Shown here one piece after another: positions 21,402 to 31,989 of a stretch of DNA of 64,000 bases. The DNA comes from Liopterus haemorrhoidalis (Eukaryota; Arthropoda; Insecta; Coleoptera; Dytiscidae). Positions within the stretch are counted from its first letter, which is position 1; each line of letters opens with the position of its first letter. The stretch covers positions 36,684,306 to 36,748,305 of the forward strand of contig OZ020616.1 in the NCBI GenBank assembly GCA_963971575.1. The letters are read 5' to 3'. The notes below the pieces were generated by a model. It did no database searches and was not told where the DNA came from. It saw only the letters and a program-made list of their open reading frames with translations. A program made the position numbers and the translations under genes.

Positions 21402-22149
21402 CGCTACGTACAAGCCCTAGAGATTATTAGTTTCTTATACAAAAATAACAGTCTGAAATAAAGTTAGTAACAATCTATACATCAAATTTTGCACAAAATT
21501 TTTATCTATCTAATAGGATATTATTGTAGAAAAAAATATTGTAATAATGATATTGCTCAATAACTTAATATTAGGTATCACACAACAATGTTCTGTAATT
21601 TTTTAAATATATTTGTGGGTTTCAAATAAGTTTTATATTTATATAGTTTTGTATAGAAATGTTCAAATAATACGTCAACTGTTTTTTCGACATAATTTTT
21701 TATAGTTTAGAACCTTCGTCGAAAAATATTATAGTTGATGATAATGAATTGTCACTTGGTACAAGTATTCTTTACACCTAATAAATAATTTTTATTCCCA
21801 GCACCTATATTGAAAACCGCGCCAAAAGCGAGGTGGCGGCAAAAGTAGATTACCAAGTACAATAACTATAATTAGTTTTCACAATAGAACAAAATATCAT
21901 GAAATATATTTGTAAAATAAAGCTTTAGCTACAATTTGCTGCATGGTACACAAATATGCGTTGAATGGTTTACAAGATGGCGTCTATAATGTAATTTGTT
22001 TATTTACAATTACATGACAGTTCTTTTTGCAATTAAAAATATTTTATTAGATAGATAAAATTTCGCTGAAAATTTTGATGTATAGATTGTTAATAATTTT
22101 ATTTCAGATGGTCAGTCTTGTATATGAAACTATACGGTTATGCGCACCC
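21402..22149. mobile_element. piggyBac-like MITE, TTAA target
   Basis: Flanked by TTAA at 21398-21401 and 22150-22153. About 100 bp at each end form an imperfect inverted repeat (TAGTTTCTTATACAAAA and its partner near 22118). The paralogous site after LRR2 (38570-38590, GCGGTTAAACGCTTGATATTG) has one TTAA and no insert, so this is a filled/empty pair. A relative lies at 45667-46817. Confidence 0.85.
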
Positions 22150-22914
22150 TTAAACGGTTGATATTGATTTGGAACAAGCGCCACTTTCTCTGTAAATGGA
22201 ACTACTTGAGCTACAGGAGAACTCAGATATGAGTAAAAAATAAAAGACATTTCACTAATTGAGTGTTATAAGAAATATTTCCTAGTTGACAAATTTCCGA
22301 AACTTACAGCTTTTGCTCAGAAGAAAATTACGTTCTTTGGAAGCACTTACAAATTTGCAGTGAGCAGTTATTTTCTCGGTTGAAGTTCGTTCGAAATCAA
22401 AAAACAAGGACGCGAATAACGGGTTCGAGTCGTAATTTCAACAAATTTACGAAATCGTGAAACGAAAAAGAATTGCTGTAGTTGCGGCTATAATTTTGTT
22501 TATTAAAATTTAATAAGAAATCACGATCTCGCTGATCGTAAAAAGTCACATAAATGCATTTATTCTTTCGTAATGGGTTTGATTCACATTCACAACATTC
22601 ATTACATTAAACGTTGAAACTGTCTATTAAATTTACCCACAACGCACAGCCTATAGCAGTGTTTCTCAACCGATGGTCCGCGAATACCTTAGAACAACAA
22701 CTGTAAAAGGAACATGGTACAGGAACATTCAGCCCACCCTTCCCACCAGCACCTGGTTTTCAACCAGTAGTAATAGCAAATATATAACAACAATATGGCG
22801 CTAAAGATTCAATCATTGCTTCACAAAACACCACCTTTTCAAAATTAATATGGCTCCTCAACCAACATGTGACTGCGAAAGCACTAGCATAGACGACGTC
22901 AACCTAGAAGGGAA
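22150..22914. other. No gene; hAT-like terminus near 22660
   Basis: 22154-22225 still matches the LRR2 flank (GATATTGATTTGGAACAAGC, GAACTACTTGAGCTACAGGA). The rest is unassigned; 22657-22680 (CAGTGTTTCTCAACC) resembles a hAT left end without a partner. Confidence 0.45.
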
Positions 22915-24450
22915 TATGAGAAAGGGACAAGATGGGGGGGTGGTAGTAGGGAAGATGAAGTTGTGGACATTGGGGTACGCGGACGATATTGTATTGATGG
23001 CAGAGATATTGTATAGATGGCTGTTAAATATTTCAAAAGGAAAAAACTAGCAGTAAACAGGGACAAGACGAAGGTCATGGTATTCGGTAAAGGAGGAGGG
23101 AGAAGAAAGAAGATAAAATGGGAATGGGGAGGCAAAGAAATAGAAAAGGTGAAGAGTTTAAAACACCTGGGTTATGTACTAGCGAGGAACAATGGGACTG
23201 AACTACACATAAGGGAAAGAGTAAAGAAGGCAAGAATAATCATGGGGAGTATAGGAGAGAGGAAGTTTAATGACGATATTAGAAGGAGATTGAAGTTGTT
23301 TGACGCCGTGGTGAAGAACATCCTGCTATATGGGGTGGAAATTTGGGGATGGAAGGAATGGGAGAAGGTAGAGTACAGGAAAGGTATTTGAGATGAATCT
23401 TAGGGGTAGGTAGAACAACACGAGGGTATATTGTAAGAGAGGAAGTGAAAAGGGATAAGATGAAAGTGGGTACAGGAAGAAGGGCGGTTAAGTACGAGGA
23501 GAAAGTTATAATAGAAACAGACAAAATATTAATGAGGGAATGCTGGGAGGAAAGAGCCAGAGAGGAACAGAAAGGAAGTTGGTACGCATGGGGGAAGATG
23601 AGAAAGGAGTATTACTGGAGATGCGGAGTGGATGCGATAGAGGTGGATAGGAGAAGAAAAGACGGGATAAGCGTGATTTAGGAGTTGTGGAGGAGGGATA
23701 AGGAAGTAGGGGAGCAAGAAAGGACAGTCAAAATAGACAAATCAAGGAGCGCAGGGAGATATAAGGAGATCAGAACGATAGGGGTACCAAGCTACTTGAA
23801 GGAAGAAAGAGGAAGGTCAGGAGGGAGGGTAAGGAGGATTGCGAGGCTAAGGTGCGGGAATGAAGAGAGAGGAAATAGATTATGGAGGAAACAGGAGAAT
23901 AAGATGTGCAGGATGTGCGGGGAGGAGGAAGAAGATATAGAGCACCTTGCGAAGAGGTGTAGAGAGATGACAGTATGGTCGGGGAGCACTTTAGACCTGT
24001 TGCACGAAGATGGAAGGGGGGAGAGGTGGGTGAGGGAATTAGAGGCAAGAAGGATTGAGATTGGGGAAGGATAACCGAAAGGGGTAAAGGAAGGAAGAAA
24101 CAGGCCCGGTGGGAAGCAGAAGGGGAGAAATGGAAGAAGAAAGGGGGCTGAGGTTACCTGGAAAGGGAGATAGGAGGAGGGGTGAAGAATGTTTGGGAGG
24201 GAAGAGAATGGAATAAAATAAATTAAAGATGGCCGAGAGAACTGGAAGCAAGAAGGAAGAAGATCGAAGAGGGAAACCAGAATGAGAATAGGAAGAAAGA
24301 GAGGGACACTGGAGCAAGAAGAAAGAAATGAGATAAAAAATATTGTAAATTGTATTGTTTTGTACGTTATTTATTTTTGATTGTTTTGTTTCTATTTGTA
24401 ACGGTTAATACCCTGAACGCCGCAAGGCCTAGGGAATAAAGAATACATAT
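22915..24450 (+). mobile_element. LINE-A non-LTR retrotransposon, 5'-truncated
   Basis: ORF2 end in broken frames. 22915-23047 reads MRKGQDGG, then LWTLGYADDIVLMAE (the reverse transcriptase Y-A-D-D motif). 23049-23390 reads DKTKVMVFGKGGG, LKHLGYVLARNNG, GERKFNDDIRRRLKLF and LLYGVEIWGWKEWEK. 23445-23680 and 23685-24074 complete the C-terminus with CRMCGEEEEDIEHLAKRC. Frame breaks near 23047, 23391 and 23682. The 3' UTR is extremely purine-rich and ends near GGGAATAAAGAATACA. Dead copy. Confidence 0.85.
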
Positions 24451-24460
24451 ACATAGATTT

Positions 24461-24600
24461 TAGAAGACGTCAACCATATTTTAGTCAGTTGCCCAAAATA
24501 TGATGGCCATCGTCACTCTTTAATTAATGAACTCCTTAACATGAAATTAACCCTACCTACCAATATTCAAATACTTTATGCAGAAGGAAGAAATTCATAA
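24461..24600 (+). pseudogene. Reverse-transcriptase C-terminal fragment of another LINE
   Basis: Reads EDVNHILVSCPKYDGHRHSL then NELLNMKLTLPTNIQILYAE and a stop. The pattern (H-I-L-x-x-C-P-x-Y ... R ... L) is the ORF2 end of Jockey/CR1-like LINEs, distinct from LINE-A. Confidence 0.6.
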
Positions 24601-24666
24601 AATTATTTTTACATTTTTAACAGCAAGTACACATATGAGATCAAAATAACATTTTAACACCTGGCC

Positions 24667-24809
24667 CAGTGGTTCCCAAACTTTTCGGTTCCCGGCGCCC
24701 TTAATGTATCATAATTTTTCTGCGGCGCCCCAAGTCAAAACATTGGTCTAACTAACGCAATTGGAGGAATATTGGAATATTTCCGCGGCGCACAGTTTGA
24801 GAATTGCTG
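24667..24809. mobile_element. hAT-like MITE remnant
   Basis: CAGTGGTTCCCAAACTTTT at the left and the inverted partner CACAGTTTGAGAATTGCTG at the right. No matching 8-bp flanks were seen, so the ends may be damaged. Confidence 0.5.
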
Positions 24810-25625
24810 ATATAGATAAGAAGTAAGTATTAGTTTATAAAGATAGTTAAAAACAGGGGGCAGGCTAACATTTCATCGGCTCTAAGCCTTATGTTAGACT
24901 GGTTTTTTTTAAATTTTTTTTTTTGCTGCAAATGTAAAAATTTTAGACCTTAACTCAAAAGTGACCATATATTTGTGATCTAAGGCTAAAAATATATAAG
25001 TATACCAATGTACCAATAAAATTAAATTTTTTTTTTACTAAAATTTTAAAATTTTGGTCAAAATTTTTTTTACTCCAATTTTAGCCAAATTATTGTTTTA
25101 AGCTAATTTTGAGGTGAGGATTATGAAAAAAATATTTTAAAAATGCATACTTTCCGCGTTTTTGAGTTAAAGCCGATTTGGGTAAATTATTCGCCAATAA
25201 TTCCAAAATTTTTGCCCAAAAATACATATTTATACCAATTTTCAATAAAATCGGACATAAAAATGTTTTGCTTAATATTCACGATTTTTTAAGGTCTACC
25301 CCTTACGATTTTTTCGATTTTTGGGCATTTTCAAGATTTGGATTACTGCCCATACAAAATTTAATAATCGGTTTATTAAAGCCCAATTTTTTTTTTTTTT
25401 TTTTTGCTAAACAATCTAGGTGGATTTTAAAAATTCAAACCGCAGATTTCTATCCCTAACCATTTTATAGTTAGGATTTATAAAAAAATTGAAAACATTT
25501 TTAAAAAATAAAAATTTTCAAATCTTTCATTGTTTTATATAATGGATTGTGTTACGTTATATGAAGATAATATACAAACAATAATAATAATAAATGTTTA
25601 AATGTATTTTTTTTTTCTGTTTCTA
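24810..25625. other. Homopolymer-rich region, no gene
   Basis: Long A and T runs (for example 25387-25405) with loosely repeated AAAATTTTGG words. The open frame at 25178-25459 is Phe/Ile/Lys-rich low complexity and is not accepted as a gene. Confidence 0.5.
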
Positions 25626-25879
25626 TGTCAGCACCTCAGAGTTAAATTGTATTAAGTCGCAAATGATAAATAGCTCAGAAAAGACGATTTAAGATTGTTT
25701 ATCTCCTTGCGTTGATCGACTTGATACAGTTTTAAAGCAACGTATATTGAAACTGGCTAGAGCTATAGTTCCAAATTATTTTTCACTCGACAGACTATAA
25801 AGTATTGAGTCACTTGGCACTAAATGTCATTTTTGATAAAAATGTGACTTGATACAGTTTTCCTCTAAGGTGCTGATGT
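25626..25879. mobile_element. MITE with TATGTCAGCACCT ends
   Basis: TCAGCACCTCAGAG at 25628 and the inverted CTCTAAGGTGCTGA ending at 25876. The pairing continues inward (TTGTATTAAGTC against GACTTGATACAG). A 5'-TA-3' at each outer edge fits a TA-target element. 254 bp. Confidence 0.6.
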
Positions 25880-26477
25880 ATATGTTGTAAATTTTAAAAA
25901 TAAAATATTAAATTATTTTTAAAATTATTTTCAATAGTGGATAATACTTTACATGTTCCTTCACCCATATTTCCATATACTATATCAGCCATACAAATTG
26001 TTATAGAAAATTGGGGCGCTATATAAAATATTGAACAAGGGCGCCAAAACTACTAAGCGCGGGCCTGCGCGGACTAATTTAAGAGCTGTGAATGCAACTT
26101 AAAGCAGCACGGCAGTAATGTGTAGGATAAGAAAAGTATATTTTTTTATTTGGTTATTGGTGGGCCACCTACAATTGTTCAGCAGGCCGCAGGTTGCCAC
26201 CTGGTGGACATCTGGTTTACGAAGATAAGCTTCTTATACAGAAGGCCCGGTTTGTTAAATGTTTAGCGATAACAGATTATAAATTGACATAGACCTAATG
26301 AAAAAAATATGTTCATGCAAAATAAAAATAATGTATCAAATTTAGCTCAGCACTTATTCGATATCGGTTTGTGCAAATATTTTCCAGACAAATTTGTTTC
26401 TGAGATATATTGCTTTATCAATTTTGATAACAATTATTTTGATAACGATAAAGGTACCTAAATAAAATATTGGAATA
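25880..26477. other. Upstream region of LRR2, no gene
   Basis: 26030-26230 contains a hAT-like end (GGCCGCAGGTTGCCACCTGG) and GC-rich CGCGGGCCTGCGCGG. Nothing coding. Confidence 0.4.
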
Positions 26478-26511
26478 TATATAAATAAGACATTCAATGT
26501 TTAGTTTCACT
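26478..26511 (+). promoter_or_regulatory. Core promoter of LRR2
   Basis: TATATAAATA at 26478-26487, then CATTCAATG and TTAGTTTCAC (26501-26510) as an initiator. Matches the LRR1 promoter in order and spacing, and homology continues through the 5' UTR (TATTGCTAAATT, GTGAAAT). Confidence 0.6.
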
Positions 26512-26628
26512 ATATCTATTGCTAAATTTATCCGTGAAATAATTTAACAGACGTCTATCGTTTATTACCTTGTATAGTTTTGTTTTAATAGTTAATATAA
26601 TTGAGATAGATACATATTATCAGACAGT

Positions 26629-26631
26629 ATG
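26629..26631 (+). CDS. LRR2 exon 1: start codon only
   Basis: ATG followed at once by donor GTAAGT (26632). The 5' UTR (about 26505-26628) is homologous to that of LRR1. The intron is 26632-36000 (9.4 kb) and exon 2 resumes in phase 0. Confidence 0.75.
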
Positions 26632-26659
26632 GTAAGTAAATTTATTATATAGATATACA

Positions 26660-26857
26660 CAGTAGCGGCTGGTGAGTAAAATATTTGGGGGGACACTTTT
26701 TTCCCATATATATCTATTAAAATATAGTTATACGAGAAAAAAGTAAATAAATAAAAAATACCTGAAAATATGTTCTGCAACTAGAAAAACTGACAAATCT
26801 GGCACTTTTATTAAGATTTATGGTCAATATTATTATCATTTTTGTAGTTATTACTTC

Positions 26858-26890
<33 letters not shown>

Positions 26891-28354
26891 AATTGCAATA
26901 TTATTAAGACAATGCTTTGTAGTCAGAAACATAACATATTTGATTATTAATTAAGCAGATACCTACACATATTCACATGTATTTAAATATTAGATTTAAC
27001 CTTTTAGTTATGTTCTTTAATTGAAAGTTTATACGCAGTATCAAGTTGAAATCGTATATTTACCGATCCCAGCATGGCAAATTTGACCGAATAATGCATA
27101 TGTTTATGAGACACATTATGTTTAAGAACTTTATCTTTGCAATGTTTAATATCTTTAACACTATTTACTGTCTTTATTTCATATGCGTCTGATGAACAAA
27201 TCAAACACAGGAAACAAAAAAAAAAACATTTTATTTATCACATCCACACAACCAACTTGTATTTAAATATTGTTTTTCACTAAACTTTCTATTAAATGTT
27301 CTATTTCCATTTTTATCCTGTTGGGAAATATTCAATTTTGGCCGATGAGGACCCATATTTTTACCGACCGTCAACATATATAAGGGAGGTATTTTGATCA
27401 TACCGATTTCGAGATTTCGATGGATCTCCACGAATTGAGGTCCCTACATAACGTTTTGACTATTTATCAATGGCACGAGTTGATCAACTTTTGGTAAAAA
27501 TCGGTTGACTAAAAATGGGAGTTTACTCGTGTCGATTTTAAGATTTTTGCGAATATTTAGCAACAGAAAAATATTTCGAAAAAATGTATTTAACAAAAGT
27601 TGTTATAAATGCAATAACTAATAACTTTTATTTGAGATGTTTTTTGATGAAACGAAATATTTCGAAAAATTTGTCGTAAATTTTTGTAAAATTTTTTCAG
27701 TCTCAAATTTTCATACTTATATGTAACGTTTCCATGGTCATTATAAATAATATCTCTGTTAGAAAATATTAGGCCAAGTTATTTCTACTCTGCTGCTAGA
27801 ATATATTTTATACAAGTACTTTATAATGGCGGTCGGTCCTGTGGTGGCCACAGCTGATTTTTTATTAATAATTTTGTTTCATAGTTAAGCCCGTTAGTTG
27901 TATTAAAATATACAGTATATTTTAATAAAACTAACGTGCTTCATTCGATTCATTTTCACGTTTAAGTACTTGTCACAGTTCACAACGACCGAACTAAGCT
28001 ACGGGACACCGGCCGTAATTCACTAATACATGCAACACTAACCTTCGCCGCTGTTGCCGTTACTAGGAAATTTTTGCTACATATGTAGATAAGAACATTA
28101 GATATTGCATGTGGCAACGCTGTATCTTTGGACACTCCGTGGAGTGTCCAACAACGCTCGGAAGAGTTGTCGGAAGAGTAACATTTATATGAAAAATCTT
28201 TGAATAAGAAATAATAAAAATAAAAATATGCAGATATATCTAGCTACTTTAATGCAATTTTAAAGAAGTATAAATAAAGTATTAAATTTAGCTTTTTTAC
28301 TAAAAATTTTTAGGAGGTCACTGTCCCAGCGCCTCCCTGTCTCAGCCGCCACTG
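26660..28354. mobile_element. hAT element in LRR2 intron, 8-bp TSD GATATACA
   Basis: Ends CAGTAGCGGCTG and CAGCCGCCACTG, with GATATACA at 26652-26659 and 28355-28362. 1,695 bp, including the HINE insertion at 27363-27856. No clear transposase; the minus frame 27204-27004 (NNVSHKHMHYS-type text) is not assignable. It begins only 28 bp after the LRR2 exon 1 donor. Confidence 0.85.
27363..27856 (+). mobile_element. HINE (Helentron-type) copy 1, lacking the CTGTCCGT array
   Basis: Starts ACCGACCGTCAACATATATA after a T-run and ends GTGGTGGCCACAGCTG before ATTTTTT. Compared with the copies at 45847 and 50648, the central CTGTCCGT tract and flanking GTACACGTGCAGAGC segment are deleted (junction near 27465). 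Confidence 0.75.
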
Positions 28355-28534
28355 GATATACAATAATGTTGGGCGCGTGAATAAAATTTTGTCAATATCA
28401 CGTACGATCACGAAATTGGATTCAAACTTACACGCACGCTTACGAAATCATAAAATTAAAATTTCAAGGTCATGCACGCCTGATTCGTGATTCGCGTGAA
28501 TTTTTTCACGTTAGATTCTCATTTCCAGTTAGAC

Positions 28535-28955
28535 CAGTGGTACTCGACCTGGTCCCTACCGCCCACTAGTGGGCGGAATTTTTTTGTGGGCGGTAGGGGT
28601 TTTGTCCAATGCTGGCTACTTTCCGTTTTTTTTTAAATTTAATTGACGTTTTAAAGTTGTAAGTAGTAGTAAGTTGTTTTATAAAGATTTTTGCAGCACT
28701 AGTGGGCGGTAGGAATTTTTTTGTGGGCGGTAGGGGTTTTGTCCAATGCTGGCTACTTTCCGTTTTTTTTAAATTTAATTGACGTTTTAAAGTTGTAAGT
28801 AGTAGTAAGTTGTTTTATAGAGATTTTTGCAGCTAAATTTTGCGAAAGTATTTGGTAAGTTATTATTATTATACAACAGGTGGGCGGTATGAAAATTTTT
28901 CTAGCAATAGAGATGCTAAAGTAGGCGGTAGGTATAAAAAGGTTGAGTACCCCTG
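28535..28955. mobile_element. hAT MITE with internal duplication, 8-bp TSD AGTTAGAC
   Basis: Ends CAGTGGTACTCGACC and GGTTGAGTACCCCTG, flanked by AGTTAGAC at 28527-28534 and 28956-28963. Inside, a unit of about 133 bp starting CTAGTGGGCGG (28566 and 28699) occurs twice. 421 bp, noncoding. Confidence 0.9.
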
Positions 28956-29023
28956 AGTTAGACAATCATTGTAGCGCCTTGTCATAGTGGGACCAACCCG
29001 CGCCTACCCCAAATTTATTATTA

Positions 29024-29490
29024 CGAGGGTTACCTTTTATGCTTTTACAAACGACCACTAGATGGCAATATTGAAATGTGTCATTACTATATTCGAAAAA
29101 ATTGACATTTGTGAAATCAGTGGCAGCTTATAAATTGACCGAATAGTTTGTTGACAGTGAGCGTTTAAAAAAAAGTTTGTGAAAAAATGGATATTACTCG
29201 TGAAGGTTTTCGTTGGATGATTTTTTACTATTTTAGTAAAGGCCTAACTCAACAACAATGCATAGATTCGCATCGTTCAACTTTTGGTAATGCAGCACCA
29301 TCAGAAAAGACTGTTTACAATTGGTTTGTAGAATTTCGTCGTGGTCGTGCGTCCGTTAGTGATGAATCTCGTGATGGTCAACCAAAATCGGTTGTGGTTA
29401 AAAAAAAACATGGATGCTGTGCGCAAAATGTTTGAAGAAGATCGGCATCTGACTTACCGTGAGATGACGCATCCTTTGGCATATCGCAGA
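29024..29490 (+). mobile_element. mariner 5' fragment with transposase N-terminus
   Basis: Begins TA/CGAGGGTTACC as at 1-186. From 29187: MDITREGFRWMIFYYFSKGL, then SEKTVYNWFVEFRRGRASV and DESRDGQPKSVV, the mariner bipartite helix-turn-helix. An extra A in the run at 29401-29409 shifts the frame; the next frame gives NMDAVRKMFEEDRHLTYREM. The element stops near 29490, fused to the hAT-like copy below. No DDE domain. Confidence 0.85.
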
Positions 29491-29499
29491 TTGCAATAC

Positions 29500-30263
29500 T
29501 TTCGATTTTGCACATTAATATTACTAGGTCCAGAAATATGTTTTCTATCTAACGTCGTACTGAAATTATATTGATTAAATATATCACTATTGTTTTAGAG
29601 CAGCGATATTTACAAATAATTAAATGGATTAATTTATCACATTTGTGACCAATAAATAACAAGGAAAGTCCTATAAGATCAGCTAATTTAAAAAAATAAG
29701 TTCTTAATAATAACGTTAACTCTTAAATTCATCCTATTATTAAAAGATGAAGTTATGTATATAACGATTTCAAGAATTTTAAGATATTTTTATTTTTTTA
29801 AATTTGATATGTTTTTAAATGTGCAAATTACCATGGTTAATTTTTACTAATATTTCAAAAAATGCAAAATAAGGGATACGTTATATAATTATTTTTAAAT
29901 TAATAAACTGGCAATAAATCCAAAGAAATTGTTATATCTACGATTGTTACATAAACTCTACTATAATTGGCTATTTAAGTGAGCGTAAGTAGATCTTTAT
30001 GGGAAAAGTAAAAAAAGTAAAAAGTGCGGTAACGTATTATTATTACACTCTTGCCATAAGCACAGTACAAATGCCAGCAATACATTTTTGGGGTTTGGTA
30101 TACTCGTCTTCCGTAGTAAGAGGCGTCCAACCAAAGATTTTATGGTCACGCGGATATTGCGGATAAGCGGATTTGATATATAATCCGCATCCGCACGATT
30201 TAAATGATAATTTATCTGCATCCGCAGCAAAATGGAGGATATCCGCGGATTTGCAGGGCTCTA
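29500..30263. mobile_element. hAT-like repeat C, left-truncated copy
   Basis: Matches the right part of the element at 42964-44452: GGTCCAGAAATATGTTTTCT, AAAAAAATAAGTTCTTAATA, ATTTTTGGGGT, and the ATCCGCGGAT-rich end GCAGGGCTCTA. Its left end is missing, replaced by the mariner fragment. Confidence 0.7.
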
Positions 30264-30800
30264 ATCATTGTATTAGTTATATTTATGTGTAAAAATAATA
30301 AAAACTATCCTTACACAAAAAGATGTATTCTGCAAAGTTAGAATACATCTACGCAATAAATGCCTCTATTGCGTTTATTTTATAATAACTACAAAAACAA
30401 CTGCACCTGTTGTTTACACTGGTCTAGTGCACATGACAGAAATCCGATAAATGAAAAATGTAGTGGTGGGAGTAGGCTAGTAGGATAGTAACTATCTCGT
30501 CTGCAAAACCACTAGGGTTAATTTAAACACAAGCGTTTACATTAGAATAGTACCTATATTCGTCACTACTAGCTCGTAACTAGCCTAATTTAAATGCGCC
30601 ATTACAGTAGGTTAAGGAACGAATTATTATATTTACAAAAATGTCCCTTTTTTAATAATAATAATAATAATAATTTATTTATCCAGTAGATTACATACAA
30701 ATAATATTGGATAAATCATTTTGTAAATTGTCAATAATTAATATCACTAACATAGTCAACATTTTAAAAATAAATAATAAATATAAGTCATATAAAAGTA
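30264..30800. repeat. Unassigned region with twin hairpins and AAT microsatellite
   Basis: 30321-30350 is AGATGTATTCT, 8-nt loop, AGAATACATCT. Directly after it 30351-30374 is ACGCAATA, 8-nt loop, TATTGCGT. Both are perfect. 30655-30673 is an AAT run. No gene. Confidence 0.6.
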
Positions 30801-31985
30801 CAGGGTGCGCGGCCAAAATCCGGACAACTTAATCAATTTTTTCAAACTATATTTTTTATTGTAAAAATGAAAAAGTTAACAACAACTTTCTTGCCAAATA
30901 ATGTGCAACGTCATAGAGAAGAAATTTATTCAATGTATTCCCAACTTGCTTGAATAACCGCCTCCAATCGTGGTCTGAAGCGTTCGCATGCACGTTGTAA
31001 TGCGTTACGGTCCATATCATTAAAAGCTGCTTTAATAGCGGCTTGAAGTGATGCTACATTTGGATGTCTGGACTTATTCATGACTCTTTCAATCACGCTC
31101 CATACCTTTAAGTCCGAAGGATTCAAATCAGGGTTGTTGGGAGGCCAGAATTCTTTTGACCAAAACATGTCAACATTGACCGACAACCAGTTTTGCACTA
31201 AGTGACTAGTTTGGGCGGGTGCACCGTCTTGTTGGAAAACATATGGCGTTCAAGAAGACACAGTCTCCATCCACGGCTTCACGACAGTAGTGAGAACGTG
31301 CAAATAAACCTCTTTTGTCATATTTTCCCCTTTTTTAAAGAAATGAGGTGGCATGACATCACCTTCACTAGACACAACTCTTAGCACGTGCACATTTGCC
31401 GGAAATTTTGTTCTCGGAACAATGGGCACATCTTCAGGATCGTGAGCAAGCCAGCGGTCATTTTTCCGATTAATTTTTGCGTCTACAGTAAAAAATTTTT
31501 CGTCCGAAAAAAACCTGAGTCGTCGAGCAGCCTTCTTTCGTAAGGAACATAACAGGAGATTGCAGCGTTCAACTCTCTTTGTCTTGGCGGCTTCGGAAAG
31601 CATCTGTCTTACTTTCAATGTGTATGACTTGTAGCGGTGACAATTTTCGAATCGACTGTCCTGGATCTTGCAAAATCAGCTCCTGAGCCCGTTGAATGAC
31701 CTCAGGCGTCCTGACAACGCGCTCCTTCAAGTGTTTCTTCCTCGCTGGTGTTGCAGCGAGGAAGTTGCATTTCGCGACGACATCATAAACCGTCGATCTC
31801 CCACCGCTGAGCGCCCAGCGCGAATAATTTCAATTATCGCAGCTCTTCGGTTATATTCCGCAATTTGTTTCAACATTGCAACTATTTTGAGGTTATGACT
31901 GCTCAGTACAGCTATCTAAAGAACCAATAGCGACAACTTCAAGTGATATAGAACAACGGGAAATTAAAATCTAATTTTGTCCGGA
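30801..31985 (-). mobile_element. Tc1/mariner-superfamily element with DD37D-type transposase
   Basis: The 3' end on the minus strand is the reverse complement of CAGGGTGCGCGGCCAAAATC, preceded by TA at 30799-30800. The 5' end near 31985 has TTTTGTCCGGAAGTG, sharing only CCGGACAA with the other end, so it is probably truncated by the LINE fragment that begins there. Confidence 0.65.
30926..31890 (-). pseudogene. DD37D (maT-like) transposase, broken
   Basis: Minus strand: N-terminal part from about 31880 (MLKQIAEYNRRAAIIEI, G-R-S-A-V-G-D) in broken frames. Then 31618-31250 with FFSDEKFFTVDAKINRKNDR (first Asp) and VPRTKFPANVHVLRVVSSEG. Then an in-frame TGA at 31250, YVFQQDGAPAQTSHLVQNWL (second Asp) and FWPPNNPDLNPSD (third Asp). 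Between the last two Asp there are 37 residues, the maT-like spacing. The C-terminus is intact to the stop at 30926. Apart from the N-terminal frame breaks, one nonsense codon separates the domains. Confidence 0.75.
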
Positions 31986-31989
31986 AGTG

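Noticed and set aside
23279..24317. Minus-strand Ser/Leu/Pro-rich frames
   Set aside because: Antisense of LINE-A; the coding strand is + as shown by the YADD and zinc-knuckle motifs.
25178..25459. 93-codon frame with Phe-rich sequence
   Set aside because: Homopolymer-rich region, no similarity and no splice or promoter signals.
27004..27204. Possible hAT transposase piece
   Set aside because: His/Lys-rich 66 codons without a recognisable transposase motif; position in a hAT element alone is not enough.
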